From: Streptomyces deccanensis
Lineage (GTDB): Bacteria > Actinomycetota > Actinomycetes > Streptomycetales > Streptomycetaceae
DNA: 64,000 nt
Reading direction: 5' to 3'
NCBI RefSeq assembly: GCF_022385335.1
Contig: NZ_CP092431.1
Span: 5,580,001-5,644,000 of the forward strand
Below the pieces are notes generated by a model that did not search any database, was not told the origin of the DNA, and worked only from the letters and a program-made list of their open reading frames with translations. Shown one piece after another: positions 1 to 9,380 of the stretch (within the stretch, counting starts at the first letter, position 1; each line of letters begins with the position of its first letter). The translations under genes and the position numbers were made by a program.

Positions 1-434
1 CAGTCGGTGCAGATGCGTACGCGGGCCAGTCGTTCCTCGTCGACGCCCGGCAAGGGGCGTGGGTAGAACGGCTTCTCCTTGTACGAGACCGAGAAGGAGA
101 CGCTGCCGCGGCGTGAAGCACCTTGGCCAAGGCGGCGAAAGGCTTTGTTGAAGCCTTGGGCCACGATCTGCATGCCGAGGTCCTTCACCGCACGCATCAT
201 GCGTTCGCGCTGCTGGGCGGTCATGAACTCGGAGTGGTCCCCGTGATGACCGCAGTAGACGCACCAGAGCTCGGGATTCTCAGGAAGGGCCTCGTAGTCC
301 TCGCCGTTCATCCGGAAGCTCAGCGAGCACTGCGGGCACTGGCGGCCGATATAGCCGTCCTCGTCCAAGGGCATGCTGATGCCGAGCCGGATCTCGTCGC
401 CCTGCCGACCGACGATCTTCGCGCCGTCAGCCAT
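1..434 (-). CDS. partial zinc-ribbon-like hypothetical protein, 3' end outside window
   Basis: An open minus-strand frame runs off the left edge; about 144 residues are visible. It contains two CxxC pairs, CPQC followed by CVYC about 28 residues later, and another CxxC-like CTD at the very edge, so it probably binds zinc. The rest (a stretch with AQQRERMMRAVKDLG) is unremarkable soluble protein. Start ATG at 434; an in-frame ATG at 458 (MWSEREFRMADG) is equally possible because neither has a strong ribosome site. I do not recognise the family and assign no function. It lies beside a decayed transposon, so it may mark the old insertion border. Confidence 0.7.
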   Translation of the reverse strand, partial: MADGAKIVGRQGDEIRLGISMPLDEDGYIGRQCPQCSLSFRMNGEDYEALPENPELWCVYCGHHGDHSEFMTAQQRERMMRAVKDLGMQIVAQGFNKAFRRLGQGASRRGSVSFSVSYKEKPFYPRPLPGVDEERLARVRICTD

Positions 435-609
435 CCTGAACTCACGCTCGCTCCACATGAGCCGATTGTGCCTTCTGGCACTGACAGCGCCGGGTTCCGC
501 ACACTGCCTCAGCCTGACTGGACGTCCGGCGTCGCGGCCGCCGGTGGAGCAGACACCAGCCCCACAGTTCGTCGCGCTGGTCGTGGCAGCCATGGCCGGT
601 TGACCGGCG

Positions 610-1760
610 CAGGCAGGCAGGTGGGGCTTCCCGTTCTTTGGGCCATGCGGGAAGACTCCGGCCGCGGCTGCTAACAGAGGGTGAGAGGCGTAGCGGATGT
701 CCCGGTTGTCCTCGAAGTCGGCGGGTAGGTGATCCTCCGGGTTGTGCCACCGGTTGGCGCCCACCTCCCGGATCTCCCGTCGGCGCAGGGCGTTCGCATC
801 GACGGTCTCGTTCGCCGCGGCCTCCGCCGCAGGGCCTTGAGCTTTTTCTCTCCGCCGACCACCGGGAAGACCCCCCCCGTACCGTCCCGGACGGCTCCGA
901 CAACGTCGCCTCCGCCACTCGCAGGAGCATCGCTTCTCCAAGCTGGACGAACAGGTCCACCATGGAGTCGGTGATGTCCGCCTGCCGGACACGGCACACC
1001 GTGGCCGGCAGCGACGGCTGCATCTGCTCCAGGTCCGCCGGGTAATCCTTTGACCCACGAGCCCCGCCAGGCGTGGACCAGCTTCTCCGACGCACCCGCT
1101 TCTGCTTGTTCACCTCGGCCAACAGGCGGTCCGGGCCAGGGGCGCCGGGATCCGTCTTCGACTCGGCGAAGTGTGACCGCCTGACCCCTGGCCACCGCGC
1201 CAGCGCTGTCCGAGCTGTGCTGGGTGCCATCGTCTGCGATCAGGTCCTTCAGCCAGGAGCGGGTGAGGTGGCTGAGCCAGACCGTCGTGCTACGACAGAA
1301 CCACTTCTCAGACTCCTTGACCGCCAGCCGACGTACCTGCCCCGGCTGCGGCACCGGGCCACCGCCGCCGCGAGACGATCCCGCGACAGCTACACCGGAC
1401 ATGGTTCGGCCGCCAGCCACGCTGTCAGCCGGTCCTGGTCCCTTTCGGTGTTCGTCCGGAACCGGACACCCGGATCTCGTCCCCGGTGCCGCTGGATCGC
1501 TTTGCTCTGCCGGTCGTAGTCCGCCCATGCCGCAGATACCTTCACCTGCTGCTCTACGTACTCCACTGCGAGGTCGGCACTTCCTTGGCCGAGCCCGGAA
1601 ACGGGGTTCTGTCGCCGTTCCTTCATCGCGAAAGGGATTTCAGCGGCAGCGTGAAGCCGAGCCTGGTCGTCCCGGACTCGTTCCCACCCGATTCATGGCG
1701 CCTTCGAGCAGCGTTACGACCTCGATCAGGTCCTCCTGCTCCCAGCCCTGCCGTGTCCGT
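610..1760 (-). pseudogene. decayed Tn3-family transposase (DUF4158 type)
   Basis: Reading the minus strand across all three frames recovers pieces of one Tn3-family transposase in the right order. They are RLGFTLPLKSL near 1650, VEQQVKVSAAW and RLTAWLAAEPCPV (1590-1390), RDRLAAAVAARCR, DPGAPGPDRLLAEVNKQKR near 1150, ITDSMVDLFVQL near 970, RVAEATLSEPSGTVR, FPVVGGEKKLKAL near 850, then ANRWHNPEDHLPADFEDNRD at 760-690. At least five frame changes and an internal deletion (between the KLKAL and DANALRRREI segments) separate them. The C-terminal catalytic part is missing. No terminal inverted repeats were recognised. A dead relic immediately upstream of the sulfur locus. Confidence 0.85.
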
Positions 1761-1933
1761 GCCCTTCTACCTCACTCGAAAACACTCGTGCAGCTTGATC
1801 GAGGCGCCCGGCGAGGGGGACTCGACGACTGCGGCGGTCACACGGCCCTACACGCCCGTTGGCCGTAGCTGTAAGCGAACAGGGATTGCCCGACCGAGGG
1901 AGGTGACGTCGGGGCGGGGTAGTTCCGCCTGGA

Positions 1934-1949
1934 ATACCCCCAGGGGTAT
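1934..1949. promoter_or_regulatory. CsoR/CstR-type operator 1
   Basis: ATACCCCCAGGGGTAT is a perfect palindrome (arms ATACCCC and GGGGTAT around CA). It has the TACCCC-GGGGTA form typical of CsoR/CstR operators and lies 61 bp before the dioxygenase start. A very similar site follows at 1971 and another sits beside the repressor gene at 4873. Confidence 0.8.
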
Positions 1950-1970
1950 AGCTGTTATGGTGAGTATCAG

Positions 1971-1986
1971 ATACCCCCCGGGGTAC
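1971..1986. promoter_or_regulatory. CsoR/CstR-type operator 2
   Basis: ATACCCCCCGGGGTAC repeats operator 1 with one mismatch in the outer pair, 37 bp downstream of it. It ends 23 bp before the start codon of the dioxygenase gene, overlapping the probable transcript start, which fits repression by a bound tetramer. Confidence 0.8.
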
Positions 1987-2009
1987 ACCTCTGGAGAGGA
2001 GTCGTAGTC

Positions 2010-3386
2010 GTGTTCTTTGTCGACACCCTGGAATTCGAGGGCCTGGGCAACCGCAGCTACCTGGCCGGCGGACCCAGTGCCGCAGTGGTCATCGATCCGC
2101 CGCGCGACATCGATCAGGTCATCGCCGCGGCGGCCCGGCGCGGCGTGCGCATCGCGTACGTCGCCGAGACGCACGTGCACAACGACTACGTCACCGGCGG
2201 CCTGGAGCTGGTCCGGGTCACCGGAGCCGAGTACCTGGTGCCTGCCGGGGCGCAGGTGTCCTTCGCCCGCACCGCGGTTGCCGACGGCGACACGGTGACG
2301 GTGGATGAGGGCCTGGTTCTGCGGGCGATCGCCACGCCCGGTCACACCCCGCACCACACCTCCTACGCTCTTGCAGCGGACGGGCGTGACGTGGCGGTGT
2401 TCACCGGCGGATCGCTGCTGATCGGCACCGTGGGCCGCCCGGATCTGGTCGAACCGAGGCTGACTGAGCAGTTGGCCCGAGCCCAGCACGCCTCCGCGCA
2501 TCGGCTGGCCGACGAGCTGGACGACGAGGTGCCGGTGCTGCCCACCCACGGGTTCGGCAGCTTCTGCTCCTCCTCGCAGGCCGAGGGGGACGCGACCACG
2601 ATGGGCAAGGAACGCGCTACCAACGAGGCGCTGAGCCTGGACGTGGACACCTTCGTCGCGCAGCTGCTCGCCGGGCTGGAGGACGTGCCCGCGTACTACG
2701 CGCACATGGGGCCGGCCAACGCCGCGGGGCCCGCGCCGGTCGACCTCACCCCTGCGAAGCGTGCGGAGGCCGCGGAGATCGCGTCCCGGCTGGCTGCGGG
2801 CGAGTGGGTGGTGGACCTGCGCAGCCGTATGGCCTTCGCCGAGGGGCACGTGGCTGGGTCGTTCAACTTCGAGGGCGAGGGCAAGCTCGCCACCTACCTG
2901 GCCTGGCTGATCCCGTGGGGCAAGCCCGTCACCCTGCTCGCCGACACTCCGGAGCAGATCACCGACGCCCAGCGGGAGCTGGCGCGGGTGGGTATCGACC
3001 GCCCGGCCGCCGCCGCCACCGGCGATCCCGCCGACTGGGTCCGCCCCGGCGAGCGGCTCGCCTCCTTTCCTCGCGCCCGTTTCGCCGACCTCGCCCAGGT
3101 GCGCGAGCGCGGCAACGACGTGGTCGTGCTGGACGTGCGCCGTGACGCAGAGCGCGCGGGCGGGCACATCGACGGTTCGGTCCACATCCCGATCCACGAG
3201 TTGCACGGCCGTATCGGCGAGGTGCCGGACGGGGTGGTGTGGGTGCACTGCGCCGGCGGGATGCGCGCGGCGATCGCCGCCTCCCTGCTCGATGCCGCCG
3301 GCCGTGACGTGGTCGCCGTCGACGACGGTTTCGACGCCGCCACCGAGGCCGGGCTGACCCTCACCCGCCCCGACGCCACCGGCTGA
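2010..3386 (+). CDS. persulfide dioxygenase-rhodanese fusion (MBL fold)
   Basis: A 458-residue CstB/ETHE1-like protein. Residues 1-230 are a metallo-beta-lactamase domain with the iron-site signature THVHNDYVTGG (last His of the common HxHxDH replaced by Tyr, as in many of these fusions), TPGHTPHHT, GGSLLIGTVGRPDL and THGFGSFC. Two rhodanese domains follow: the first (about 260-345) has no Cys in its loop and looks inactive; the second (about 355-455) has HCAGGMRA with the catalytic Cys. Proteins of this type oxidise glutathione or other persulfides to sulfite and transfer sulfur. GTG start at 2010, 9 nt after GGAGAGGA. First gene of a plus-strand operon with a rhodanese and a TauE exporter, preceded by two CstR-type operators. 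Confidence 0.9.
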   Translation: MFFVDTLEFEGLGNRSYLAGGPSAAVVIDPPRDIDQVIAAAARRGVRIAYVAETHVHNDYVTGGLELVRVTGAEYLVPAGAQVSFARTAVADGDTVTVDEGLVLRAIATPGHTPHHTSYALAADGRDVAVFTGGSLLIGTVGRPDLVEPRLTEQLARAQHASAHRLADELDDEVPVLPTHGFGSFCSSSQAEGDATTMGKERATNEALSLDVDTFVAQLLAGLEDVPAYYAHMGPANAAGPAPVDLTPAKRAEAAEIASRLAAGEWVVDLRSRMAFAEGHVAGSFNFEGEGKLATYLAWLIPWGKPVTLLADTPEQITDAQRELARVGIDRPAAAATGDPADWVRPGERLASFPRARFADLAQVRERGNDVVVLDVRRDAERAGGHIDGSVHIPIHELHGRIGEVPDGVVWVHCAGGMRAAIAASLLDAAGRDVVAVDDGFDAATEAGLTLTRPDATG

Positions 3387-3426
3387 CACGCCCTGCCCGC
3401 ACCACCTGCACGAAAAGGATCAGTCG

Positions 3427-3786
3427 ATGTTCTCGCTCTTTCGCCGCGGCCCCGGCCGCCTCACCCCGACCCAGGCCCACCGGCGCAGCAGCGACGGCCA
3501 AGCCGTGCTGCTGGACGTCCGCGAGACACCGGAATGGACAGCCGGGCACGATCCCGACGCGCTGCACCTGCCGCTGTCCCGCCTGATGGCCGGGGCATCG
3601 CTCCCGGCATCCGCGCGGAGCAAGCCGGTGGTGGCGATCTGCCGCTCCGGTCACCGCTCCCAGCAGGCCGCCAAGCTCCTGGCCGGTCGCGGCATCGAGG
3701 CCGGCGACGTCACCGGCGGCATGACCGCCTGGGCGCGCGAGGGCCTGCCGGTCACCGGCCGGGGCGGCGGCGGTGTCATAGCGTGA
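3427..3786 (+). CDS. single-domain rhodanese sulfurtransferase
   Basis: 119 residues forming one rhodanese domain: LLDVRETPEW, then the active loop ICRSGHRS carrying the catalytic Cys, then GGMTAWAREGLP at the end. Cytosolic, with no signal peptide. It probably carries persulfide sulfur for the neighbouring dioxygenase. Its stop overlaps the GTG of the next gene by 4 bp, so the two are likely translationally coupled. A short AAGGA lies before the ATG. The 40-bp gap to the upstream gene indicates one transcript. Confidence 0.88.
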   Translation: MFSLFRRGPGRLTPTQAHRRSSDGQAVLLDVRETPEWTAGHDPDALHLPLSRLMAGASLPASARSKPVVAICRSGHRSQQAAKLLAGRGIEAGDVTGGMTAWAREGLPVTGRGGGGVIA

Positions 3787-4532
3787 GCGCGCTGATCCTG
3801 GCCCTGCTCGCAGGAGCCCTGGTCGGACTCGCGCTCGGCGCGCTCGGTGGGGGCGGCAGTGTGCTGGCGGTGCCCGCGCTGATCTACCTCCTCGGCTTCA
3901 CCCCGGCCGCCGCCACCACCGCCGGCCTGATCATCGTCACCGCCACCTCCCTCACCGCCCTGTACGCCCACGCACGCACAGGCGACGTCCGCTGGAAAGC
4001 CGGCGCCCTGTTCGCCGCCGCCGGGCTCCTGCCCGCCGCCGCAACAGGAGCCGCCGCAGCCCGCCTGCCACAGCCCGTACTGACCGCCGCATTCGCAGCC
4101 ATCGCCGCCCTCGCCGCCGTGAAAATGCTGCGGCCCAGCGAGACGGGCACCGGTCAGACGCCTGTGGTGCAACCGGCGAAGGCCGCTGGCACCGGCGCGG
4201 GACTGGGGGCGCTGACCGGGCTGCTCGGGGTCGGCGGAGGCTTCCTTGCCGTCCCCGCCCTGGTCACCGTGCTGGCCTTCGAGATGCAGGCCGCCGTCGG
4301 CACCAGCCTGCTGGTCATCTCGGCGAACTCCATGGCCTCCCTGGCCACCCGCGGCGCCACCACCGCCGGCATCGACTGGGCGGTCATCGGTCCCTTCACC
4401 GGGGCCGCGATCCTCGGCGCCTGGGACGGCAAACGCCTGGCCGCCAAGGTCACCGGCACCCTGCTGCAACGTATCTTCGCCCTCGTGCTGCTGGCTGTGG
4501 CCGCCTTCATGCTCATCGACGTTCTCACGTGA
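3783..4532 (+). CDS. TauE/SafE-family sulfite or sulfonate exporter
   Basis: A 249-residue polytopic membrane protein with two homologous halves, each opening with a glycine-rich helix: GALGGGGSVLAVPALIYLLG near residue 20 and GLLGVGGGFLAVPALVTVL near 155. This is the TauE/SafE/DUF81 signature; about eight membrane segments are predicted by eye. In cst-type loci this protein is thought to export sulfite made by persulfide oxidation. I placed the start at GTG 3783, which overlaps the preceding stop (GTGA), rather than at a longer in-frame extension that would overlap the rhodanese gene. Confidence 0.87.
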   Translation: MSALILALLAGALVGLALGALGGGGSVLAVPALIYLLGFTPAAATTAGLIIVTATSLTALYAHARTGDVRWKAGALFAAAGLLPAAATGAAAARLPQPVLTAAFAAIAALAAVKMLRPSETGTGQTPVVQPAKAAGTGAGLGALTGLLGVGGGFLAVPALVTVLAFEMQAAVGTSLLVISANSMASLATRGATTAGIDWAVIGPFTGAAILGAWDGKRLAAKVTGTLLQRIFALVLLAVAAFMLIDVLT

Positions 4533-4573
4533 CACACCAGGCGGACGATCCGATACCGGCGGGCACCACGGCT

Positions 4574-4890
<317 letters not shown>

Positions 4891-4933
4891 TTATCGAAGG
4901 GGGTAACCCCAACCGAGCAAAGGAAAATCCCCC

Positions 4934-5500
4934 GTGGCATCCAGCACCGCCCTCACCGCCGACCAGGCCAACGCCCGCCTGCACGAGCTGACGGTCATCG
5001 ACGTCCGCACGCCCGGTGAATACGCCTCCGGCCACCTGCCCGGCGCCCACAACATCCCCCTCGACCACCTCGATGCCGCCCTGCCCGCCCTGAAGGCCGT
5101 CGCCGACCGCGGCGACCTCCTCGTCGTCTGTGCCTCCGGCGCCCGCTCCGCCACCGCCGGCCAGCGCCTGGCCGATCAGGGCATCAGCGCCGCCACCCTC
5201 AGTGGCGGCACCACCGCCTGGACCCAGCTCGGCCACGACACCCACCGCCCCGCCGGCACCCGCACCCCCTGGGCCATGGACCGCCAGGTCCGCCTCGCAG
5301 CCGGATCCCTCGTCCTGACCGGACTCCTTGCCGGACAGCGCTGGAGCGCGGCCCGCCGGCTGTCCGCGGGCGTCGCCGGCGGCCTGGTCTTCTCCGCCCT
5401 CACCAACACCTGCGGCATGGCCAAGATCCTCGCGAAACTCCCCCACAACCAGCCCAAATCCGCCGACCTGGACGCCACCCTCGCCGCCCTGACCGGCTGA
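4934..5500 (+). CDS. YgaP-like membrane-anchored rhodanese
   Basis: 188 residues. The N-terminal 105 are a rhodanese domain (VIDVRTPGEYASGHLPGA, active loop VCASGARS, GGTTAWTQLG). The C-terminal part (about 115-185) is a DUF2892-type hydrophobic region ending TNTCGMAKILAKLPHN, probably two membrane helices. This is the YgaP architecture, a membrane sulfurtransferase. GTG start at 4934 with AAAGGA about 9 nt upstream. Transcribed away from the repressor gene across operator 3, so it belongs to the same sulfur-stress regulon as the 2.0-4.5 kb operon. Confidence 0.88.
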   Translation: MASSTALTADQANARLHELTVIDVRTPGEYASGHLPGAHNIPLDHLDAALPALKAVADRGDLLVVCASGARSATAGQRLADQGISAATLSGGTTAWTQLGHDTHRPAGTRTPWAMDRQVRLAAGSLVLTGLLAGQRWSAARRLSAGVAGGLVFSALTNTCGMAKILAKLPHNQPKSADLDATLAALTG

Positions 5501-5788
5501 CACCACCAGGCCCCGGGGTGACCGGCCCGCAGTGCCACGTCGAGCCTTCGGTGGAGGCCGGCGGACGGCCGTCCCGGTGTTCGCGGTGATCCTCCTGGCG
5601 GGAGCTTCGTGTGCTTCGTGCGGCCTCGGGGAGTCGACGTGGGCCTGACACAGGACGGGAGGCGGGCCCACGGACTGCACGGTCCCGCTCTGAGGCGAGG
5701 CGACGGACCAACGCACGCTTCGCCCCCGTCGTGTTCCTCGCGGTCCTGGAAGAGGGCCGCCGGCCTGCGGGCCTGGCACGATGCCCTC

Positions 5789-6178
5789 ATGGAACCGCTG
5801 CCGATCCCGTGCCCCGCACACCTGATTCCCGATGTCACCGGCGCCGGCGGCTTCACTGCCGCGTACCGGCAGGCCAAAGCGGAGCATGCCGTGTTCGTGG
5901 CCATCGAGAACCAGGGCCAGTGGTGGACCGTGAAGGCGGACACGCTGACCGCAGGTCCGGGGTATGCCGTCGGCGACACCGTGAACGACGCCGCTCGCAG
6001 CGCTATCACGCGCCTGGTCCAGGCGGGGGAGGTCCGCTCGGACGCCCACGCGGGCCCTGTCTACTTCGTCCTGCACGGCGTGGACAGCGAAGAGCGGGCC
6101 CGTGAACTGGCCGCAACCCTGCACGCCGCCCTCTACGGGGACGCCGGCCCCCTGGCGAGCTGCCCGCGCAGCCCATAG
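5789..6178 (+). CDS. hypothetical protein, 129 aa
   Basis: A soluble 129-residue protein starting MEPLPIPCPAHLIPDV and carrying a regular alpha/beta-looking core (FVAIENQGQWWTVKADTLT, AARSAITRLVQAGEV, VYFVLHGV, ARELAATLHAALYG). Codon use has the expected high third-position GC. I do not recognise the family. The start ATG at 5789 was preferred to an upstream GTG because the extra N-terminal residues are low-complexity and Arg-rich. No clear ribosome site. The 288 bp upstream hold nothing I can identify. Confidence 0.6.
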   Translation: MEPLPIPCPAHLIPDVTGAGGFTAAYRQAKAEHAVFVAIENQGQWWTVKADTLTAGPGYAVGDTVNDAARSAITRLVQAGEVRSDAHAGPVYFVLHGVDSEERARELAATLHAALYGDAGPLASCPRSP

Positions 6179-6521
6179 AACGCGTACGGGGTCGCGATGC
6201 GGACGAGTTGCTCCAACAGGCGGTCGATACCGGCGTCGTCCCCGGCACGTGCCCCGGGTCGACGACGTCGGCGCTGGCTTCGGACACCCCGGTCGGCAAG
6301 GGCTCCTCGGTCACGGCTTGACTTGCCGCGTCCGGCTCGCCGATGAGGTGGCTGATGCGTCCTCGCGGTAGGGGCGCCGAGAAGGTCACCTACAGGGTGG
6401 TCAGCCTCGGTCGGTCGGGCGGCGGCAGACCCGTTTGGGTGACGGACCCTACGCTCTGGGACGGATCAGTCGGTCCGGGGAAGCCGGGTGGTGCTGCTTG
6501 TCGACGGCGGCGGAGGCCGCG
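6179..6521. other. intergenic, no supported gene
   Basis: 343 bp. A minus-strand open frame here (around GEPDAASQAVTEEPLP) is short and lacks a ribosome site. I see no promoter-like palindrome or terminator and assign nothing. Confidence 0.5.
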
Positions 6522-6926
6522 ATGGTGCGATCATCCGAACAAGACATGGAGTACGCGTCTCTGACCGGAGTCGGTCCTCAGCTGGCGCAGCGAGCGCGGG
6601 ATGTCACGCGCGGCTTCCTTCTGGCCCTCGCGCCGGACGGCGACGATGCTGAGACGGAGTCCGTGCTGCAGGTGGTGTCCGAGCTGGTCACCAACGCGGT
6701 GCGGCACGCCAGTGGAATGACCGGGTTCGCTCTGCGAGCCGGTCAGGGGACGGTCGAGGTCCTGGTGGAGGACGCCAGCAGCGTACCGCCGCAGCCCTGC
6801 CCGGCGGATCCGACGCAGCCGGGCGGGTTCGGCTGGCCCCTGGTGCGGAGCCTCGCGATAGATGTGCAGGTCATCAACCATCGGAGCGGTAAGACAGTAG
6901 CCGCGAGGCTGCCCTTCTCCCGATAG
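6522..6926 (+). CDS. RsbW-like histidine-kinase-type ATPase (putative anti-sigma factor)
   Basis: 134 residues with the GHKL ATPase fold of the small regulatory family HATPase_c_2. Visible are the N-box SELVTNAVRHA (Asn for Mg-ATP), a G1-like VEVLVEDASS and a G2-like GGFGWPLVRSLA. Streptomyces encodes many stand-alone proteins of this type, usually acting with STAS antagonists and SpoIIE phosphatases; two STAS genes and a SpoIIE phosphatase lie elsewhere in the window, but a functional link is only inference. Start ATG at 6522, five nt after GGAGG. Monocistronic. Confidence 0.82.
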   Translation: MVRSSEQDMEYASLTGVGPQLAQRARDVTRGFLLALAPDGDDAETESVLQVVSELVTNAVRHASGMTGFALRAGQGTVEVLVEDASSVPPQPCPADPTQPGGFGWPLVRSLAIDVQVINHRSGKTVAARLPFSR

Positions 6927-7061
6927 AGGGCCAGCTCGGGCGGGACGCAGCCGGCGATCGCCGGCTTCCGCACCTTAGGTGCCTTACCGTAACGCGCTCG
7001 GTTGCCTTGACGGACGAGAAAGGGCGAGGGAGCGCGCATCCTTCTCGGTCGTCCAGGCTCG

Positions 7062-7259
7062 TCATACGGCGACGCGGCTGTCCGTAGGCGATGTCGGCGT
7101 CCGGGCCGGGTACGTGTCGACCGGCACTTTGACTCGCCGCCCGCTTGCGCCGGGGCCCCAACAGTCGGTGAGACGGTGCTGGGTCGGTGACGTCTCACCG
7201 AGGATCCGGTCGCACAGGTCGACCACGTACGCCTCGTCACTGTCGTCTCCCGCTGCCAA
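7062..7259 (-). pseudogene. N-terminal remnant of a conserved hypothetical gene
   Basis: 65 residues from a TTG start (7259). The segment DEAYVVDLCDRILGE...TQHRL resembles the beginning of a longer family of Streptomyces hypothetical proteins in which VDLCD.VLG..QHRFDWL is followed by LPVDAYWP. Here VKVPVDTYPARTPTS partly matches, then the frame is lost and it stops. Likely a truncated relic. This family match is from memory of the pattern and is not verified. Confidence 0.4.
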
Positions 7260-7445
7260 GGCTGTGCATCAGGTCAGCCTCCACCGACTAGACACCAGGC
7301 CGGGGCGCGCGAGACTCCGGGAGCCCGGACCGAGTGGACACAGACCTTCACACCGAAGTGCGACTCGTCCCACCTGGAGGGCCTGTGGGTGAGGTGACCG
7401 ATGTGTACCTCCATGACCGTGGGGCGTTGAGTCCGCCCTCGGGTT

Positions 7446-7476
7446 CTCCTCAGAGAAGCCTCAGAGTTCCACCAAG
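7446..7476 (+). promoter_or_regulatory. CTCAG direct-repeat element A
   Basis: Two CTCAG units at 7449 and 7460, exactly 11 bp apart, followed by TTCCACCAAG. About 32 of 33 bp match element B at 15890, and the core matches minus-strand element C at 12746. Head-to-tail repeats with 11-bp pitch are typical of sites for OmpR-type winged-helix proteins. It lies 230 bp before the acyl-CoA ligase gene in the sense orientation. Confidence 0.5.
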
Positions 7477-7574
7477 CCGCGATGCGGAGGTGGGCGTGAC
7501 GATCGAGCGGTCCCGGTCCGCCCAGCCCCGGGACCGAGTTGGAGCGACACGGGTCGGCAGAGGCACGGTCAGGT

Positions 7575-7605
7575 GATCTCCCCGTCCAGGAGGGGCGGGG
7601 AGATC
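7575..7605. terminator. strong hairpin upstream of the CoA-ligase gene
   Basis: GATCTCCCCG (7575-7584) and CGGGGAGATC (7596-7605) form a perfect 10-bp stem with an 11-nt loop. No U-tract follows, as is common in actinobacteria. It sits between repeat element A and the ligase start at 7708, so it is either an upstream terminator or an attenuator in the ligase leader. The remaining intergenic sequence 7260-7707 holds no gene I can support. Confidence 0.5.
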
Positions 7606-7707
7606 GGACTGAGCGCAGCTCTCTCGCTGATCCGTCGTCGCTCCGCTCAGTGCCAACGGCTGTACCCACCAGTCCAGCAAACCGAGGTACCGAGACAGGG
7701 AGCCGTC

Positions 7708-9288
7708 ATGATCTTCAGGAGCACATACCCGGATGTCGCCGCCGTCGATCGTCCCGTCCACGAGTGGGTGCTCGGTGATGCCTCGCGGCGCGGAACCCGG
7801 CCGGCCATGGTGGACGCGTCCAGTGAACAGACGGTGACGTACGCCGAACTGGTCACGCTGGTCCGTGGGCTCGCGGCGGGCCTTGCCGCTGAGGGCATCG
7901 GCAAGGGGGATGTGGTCGCGCTGCACTCGCCCAACACGGTCCTGTTTCCCGTGGTTCTCTACGCCACCACCACGGCGGGCGGGACGGTGACCACACTGTC
8001 GCCGCAGGCCACGCCCGGCGAGATCGCCAAGCAGCTGATCGACGCCGAAGCGCGCTTGATGGTGAGTGTGTCCGCGCTGGTCGAGACGGCGCGGACCGCG
8101 GTTGAGCTGGTCCGGCGGCAGACGGGCCGGGACATCGAGATCCTGGTCTGTGACAGTGCGGACGGTCATCGGTCGGTACTCGGGTTGCTGAACGACGGCG
8201 CCGTACCGGCCTTCTCGACCGATCCGGCCGTGGACATCGCCGTGCTGCCCTATTCGAGTGGCACCACAGGCGTGCCGAAGGGCGTGATGCTGACCCACCG
8301 CAACCTCTGCACCAATCTCGAACAACTGAGTGCCCTGCATCGGGTCGACGAGAACGATCGGGTCATCGCGATCCTGCCTTTCTTCCACATCTTCGGGCTG
8401 ACCGCGCTGGTCAACAACGCGCTGCGTCGTGGCGCGACCGTGTACGTGCACGCGCGGTTCGAACTCGACGCGTTCCTGACCAGCATGGAGCGCGACCGCA
8501 TCACCCACGCCTACGTCGCTCCGCCGGTGATGCTGGCGCTCGCCAAACACCCCGCGGTCGCCGGACTGGACCTGTCGCATCTGCGGCGCGTCATCTGCGC
8601 GGCGGCGCCGCTCGACGCCGGACTGCAGGCGGCCGTGGCCGACCGGCTGGGTGTGGAGGTCGGGCAGGCGTACGGCATGACCGAGCTGTCCCCCGCCTCG
8701 CACATCCACGCCGACGGCGACCGGGACGAGCCGGTCGCGTGCGTGGGCCAGCTGCTTCCGTCGACGCAGGCACGCCTGGTGGATCCCGACACCGGTCAGG
8801 ACGTGGCTGAGGGTGAACCGGGCGAGGTGTGGATCCGTGGACCACAGGTCATGAAGGGCTACTTCGGGCGACCGGAGGACACAGAGGCGACGGTCGACGC
8901 CGACGGCTGGCTGCACACCGGTGACATCGGCCGGGTCGACGAGGACGGAAACTGGTTCATCGTCGACCGGGTCAAGGAACTCATCAAGTACAAGGGCTAC
9001 CAGGTGGCGCCGGCCGAGCTCGAAGCCATCCTGGTGCGGCATCCCGGTATCGCCGACGCGGCCGTGATCGGAGTCGGGGACAAGGAGGCGGGCGAGATAC
9101 CCAAGGCGTTCGTGGTGCCCATGACCGGGGTGCCGATATCCGCCGCCGAGGTGAAGGCCCACGTCGAGGACCAGGTCGCCCCGTACAAGAGGATCCGCCG
9201 GGTCGAGTTCATCGAGGCCATACCGAAGGCGGCCTCCGGGAAGATCCTCCGACATCGACTGAGGGAGCGGGAGCAGGCACGCTCCTGA
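7708..9288 (+). CDS. AMP-binding acyl/aryl-CoA ligase, 4-coumarate-CoA ligase family
   Basis: 526 residues, the usual length for 4CL-type ligases. ANL-superfamily motifs are intact: P-loop YSSGTTGVPKGV (about residue 180), YGMTELSP near 330, HTGDIG and DRVKELIKYKGYQVAPAELE in the hinge region, and the catalytic Lys of PKAASGKILRHRLRE near the end. Such enzymes adenylate a carboxylate, then form its CoA thioester; the substrate (hydroxycinnamate, fatty acid or other) cannot be read from the sequence. ATG 7708 was chosen over a longer frame because homology begins at MIFRSTYPDV. No neighbouring pathway genes. Confidence 0.9.
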   Translation: MIFRSTYPDVAAVDRPVHEWVLGDASRRGTRPAMVDASSEQTVTYAELVTLVRGLAAGLAAEGIGKGDVVALHSPNTVLFPVVLYATTTAGGTVTTLSPQATPGEIAKQLIDAEARLMVSVSALVETARTAVELVRRQTGRDIEILVCDSADGHRSVLGLLNDGAVPAFSTDPAVDIAVLPYSSGTTGVPKGVMLTHRNLCTNLEQLSALHRVDENDRVIAILPFFHIFGLTALVNNALRRGATVYVHARFELDAFLTSMERDRITHAYVAPPVMLALAKHPAVAGLDLSHLRRVICAAAPLDAGLQAAVADRLGVEVGQAYGMTELSPASHIHADGDRDEPVACVGQLLPSTQARLVDPDTGQDVAEGEPGEVWIRGPQVMKGYFGRPEDTEATVDADGWLHTGDIGRVDEDGNWFIVDRVKELIKYKGYQVAPAELEAILVRHPGIADAAVIGVGDKEAGEIPKAFVVPMTGVPISAAEVKAHVEDQVAPYKRIRRVEFIEAIPKAASGKILRHRLREREQARS

Positions 9289-9368
9289 GCGGTGTCCTTG
9301 CTCGCGGGCCCGGCGCTCAGGGAGGAACCGCGGCGGGCACCCAACTCCCAGTAGACGAAAGCACGTTG

Positions 9369-9374
9369 TAGAGT
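9369..9374 (+). promoter_or_regulatory. -10 hexamer for a leaderless transcript
   Basis: TAGAGT, matching TANNNT, is followed by exactly six bases and then the GTG start at 9381, with no ribosome site. The paralogous gene at 14579 has the same geometry. Confidence 0.55.
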
Positions 9375-9380
9375 TTTCGT

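Noticed and set aside
7446..7476. PHO boxes (PhoP sites)
   Set aside because: The 11-bp pitch fits, but the unit CTCAGA does not resemble GTTCACC.
7450..9255. A very long minus-strand open frame of about 600 codons
   Set aside because: It is the antisense of the CoA-ligase gene; composition (His/Arg/Gly/Asp-rich) and lack of motifs show a GC-rich shadow frame.
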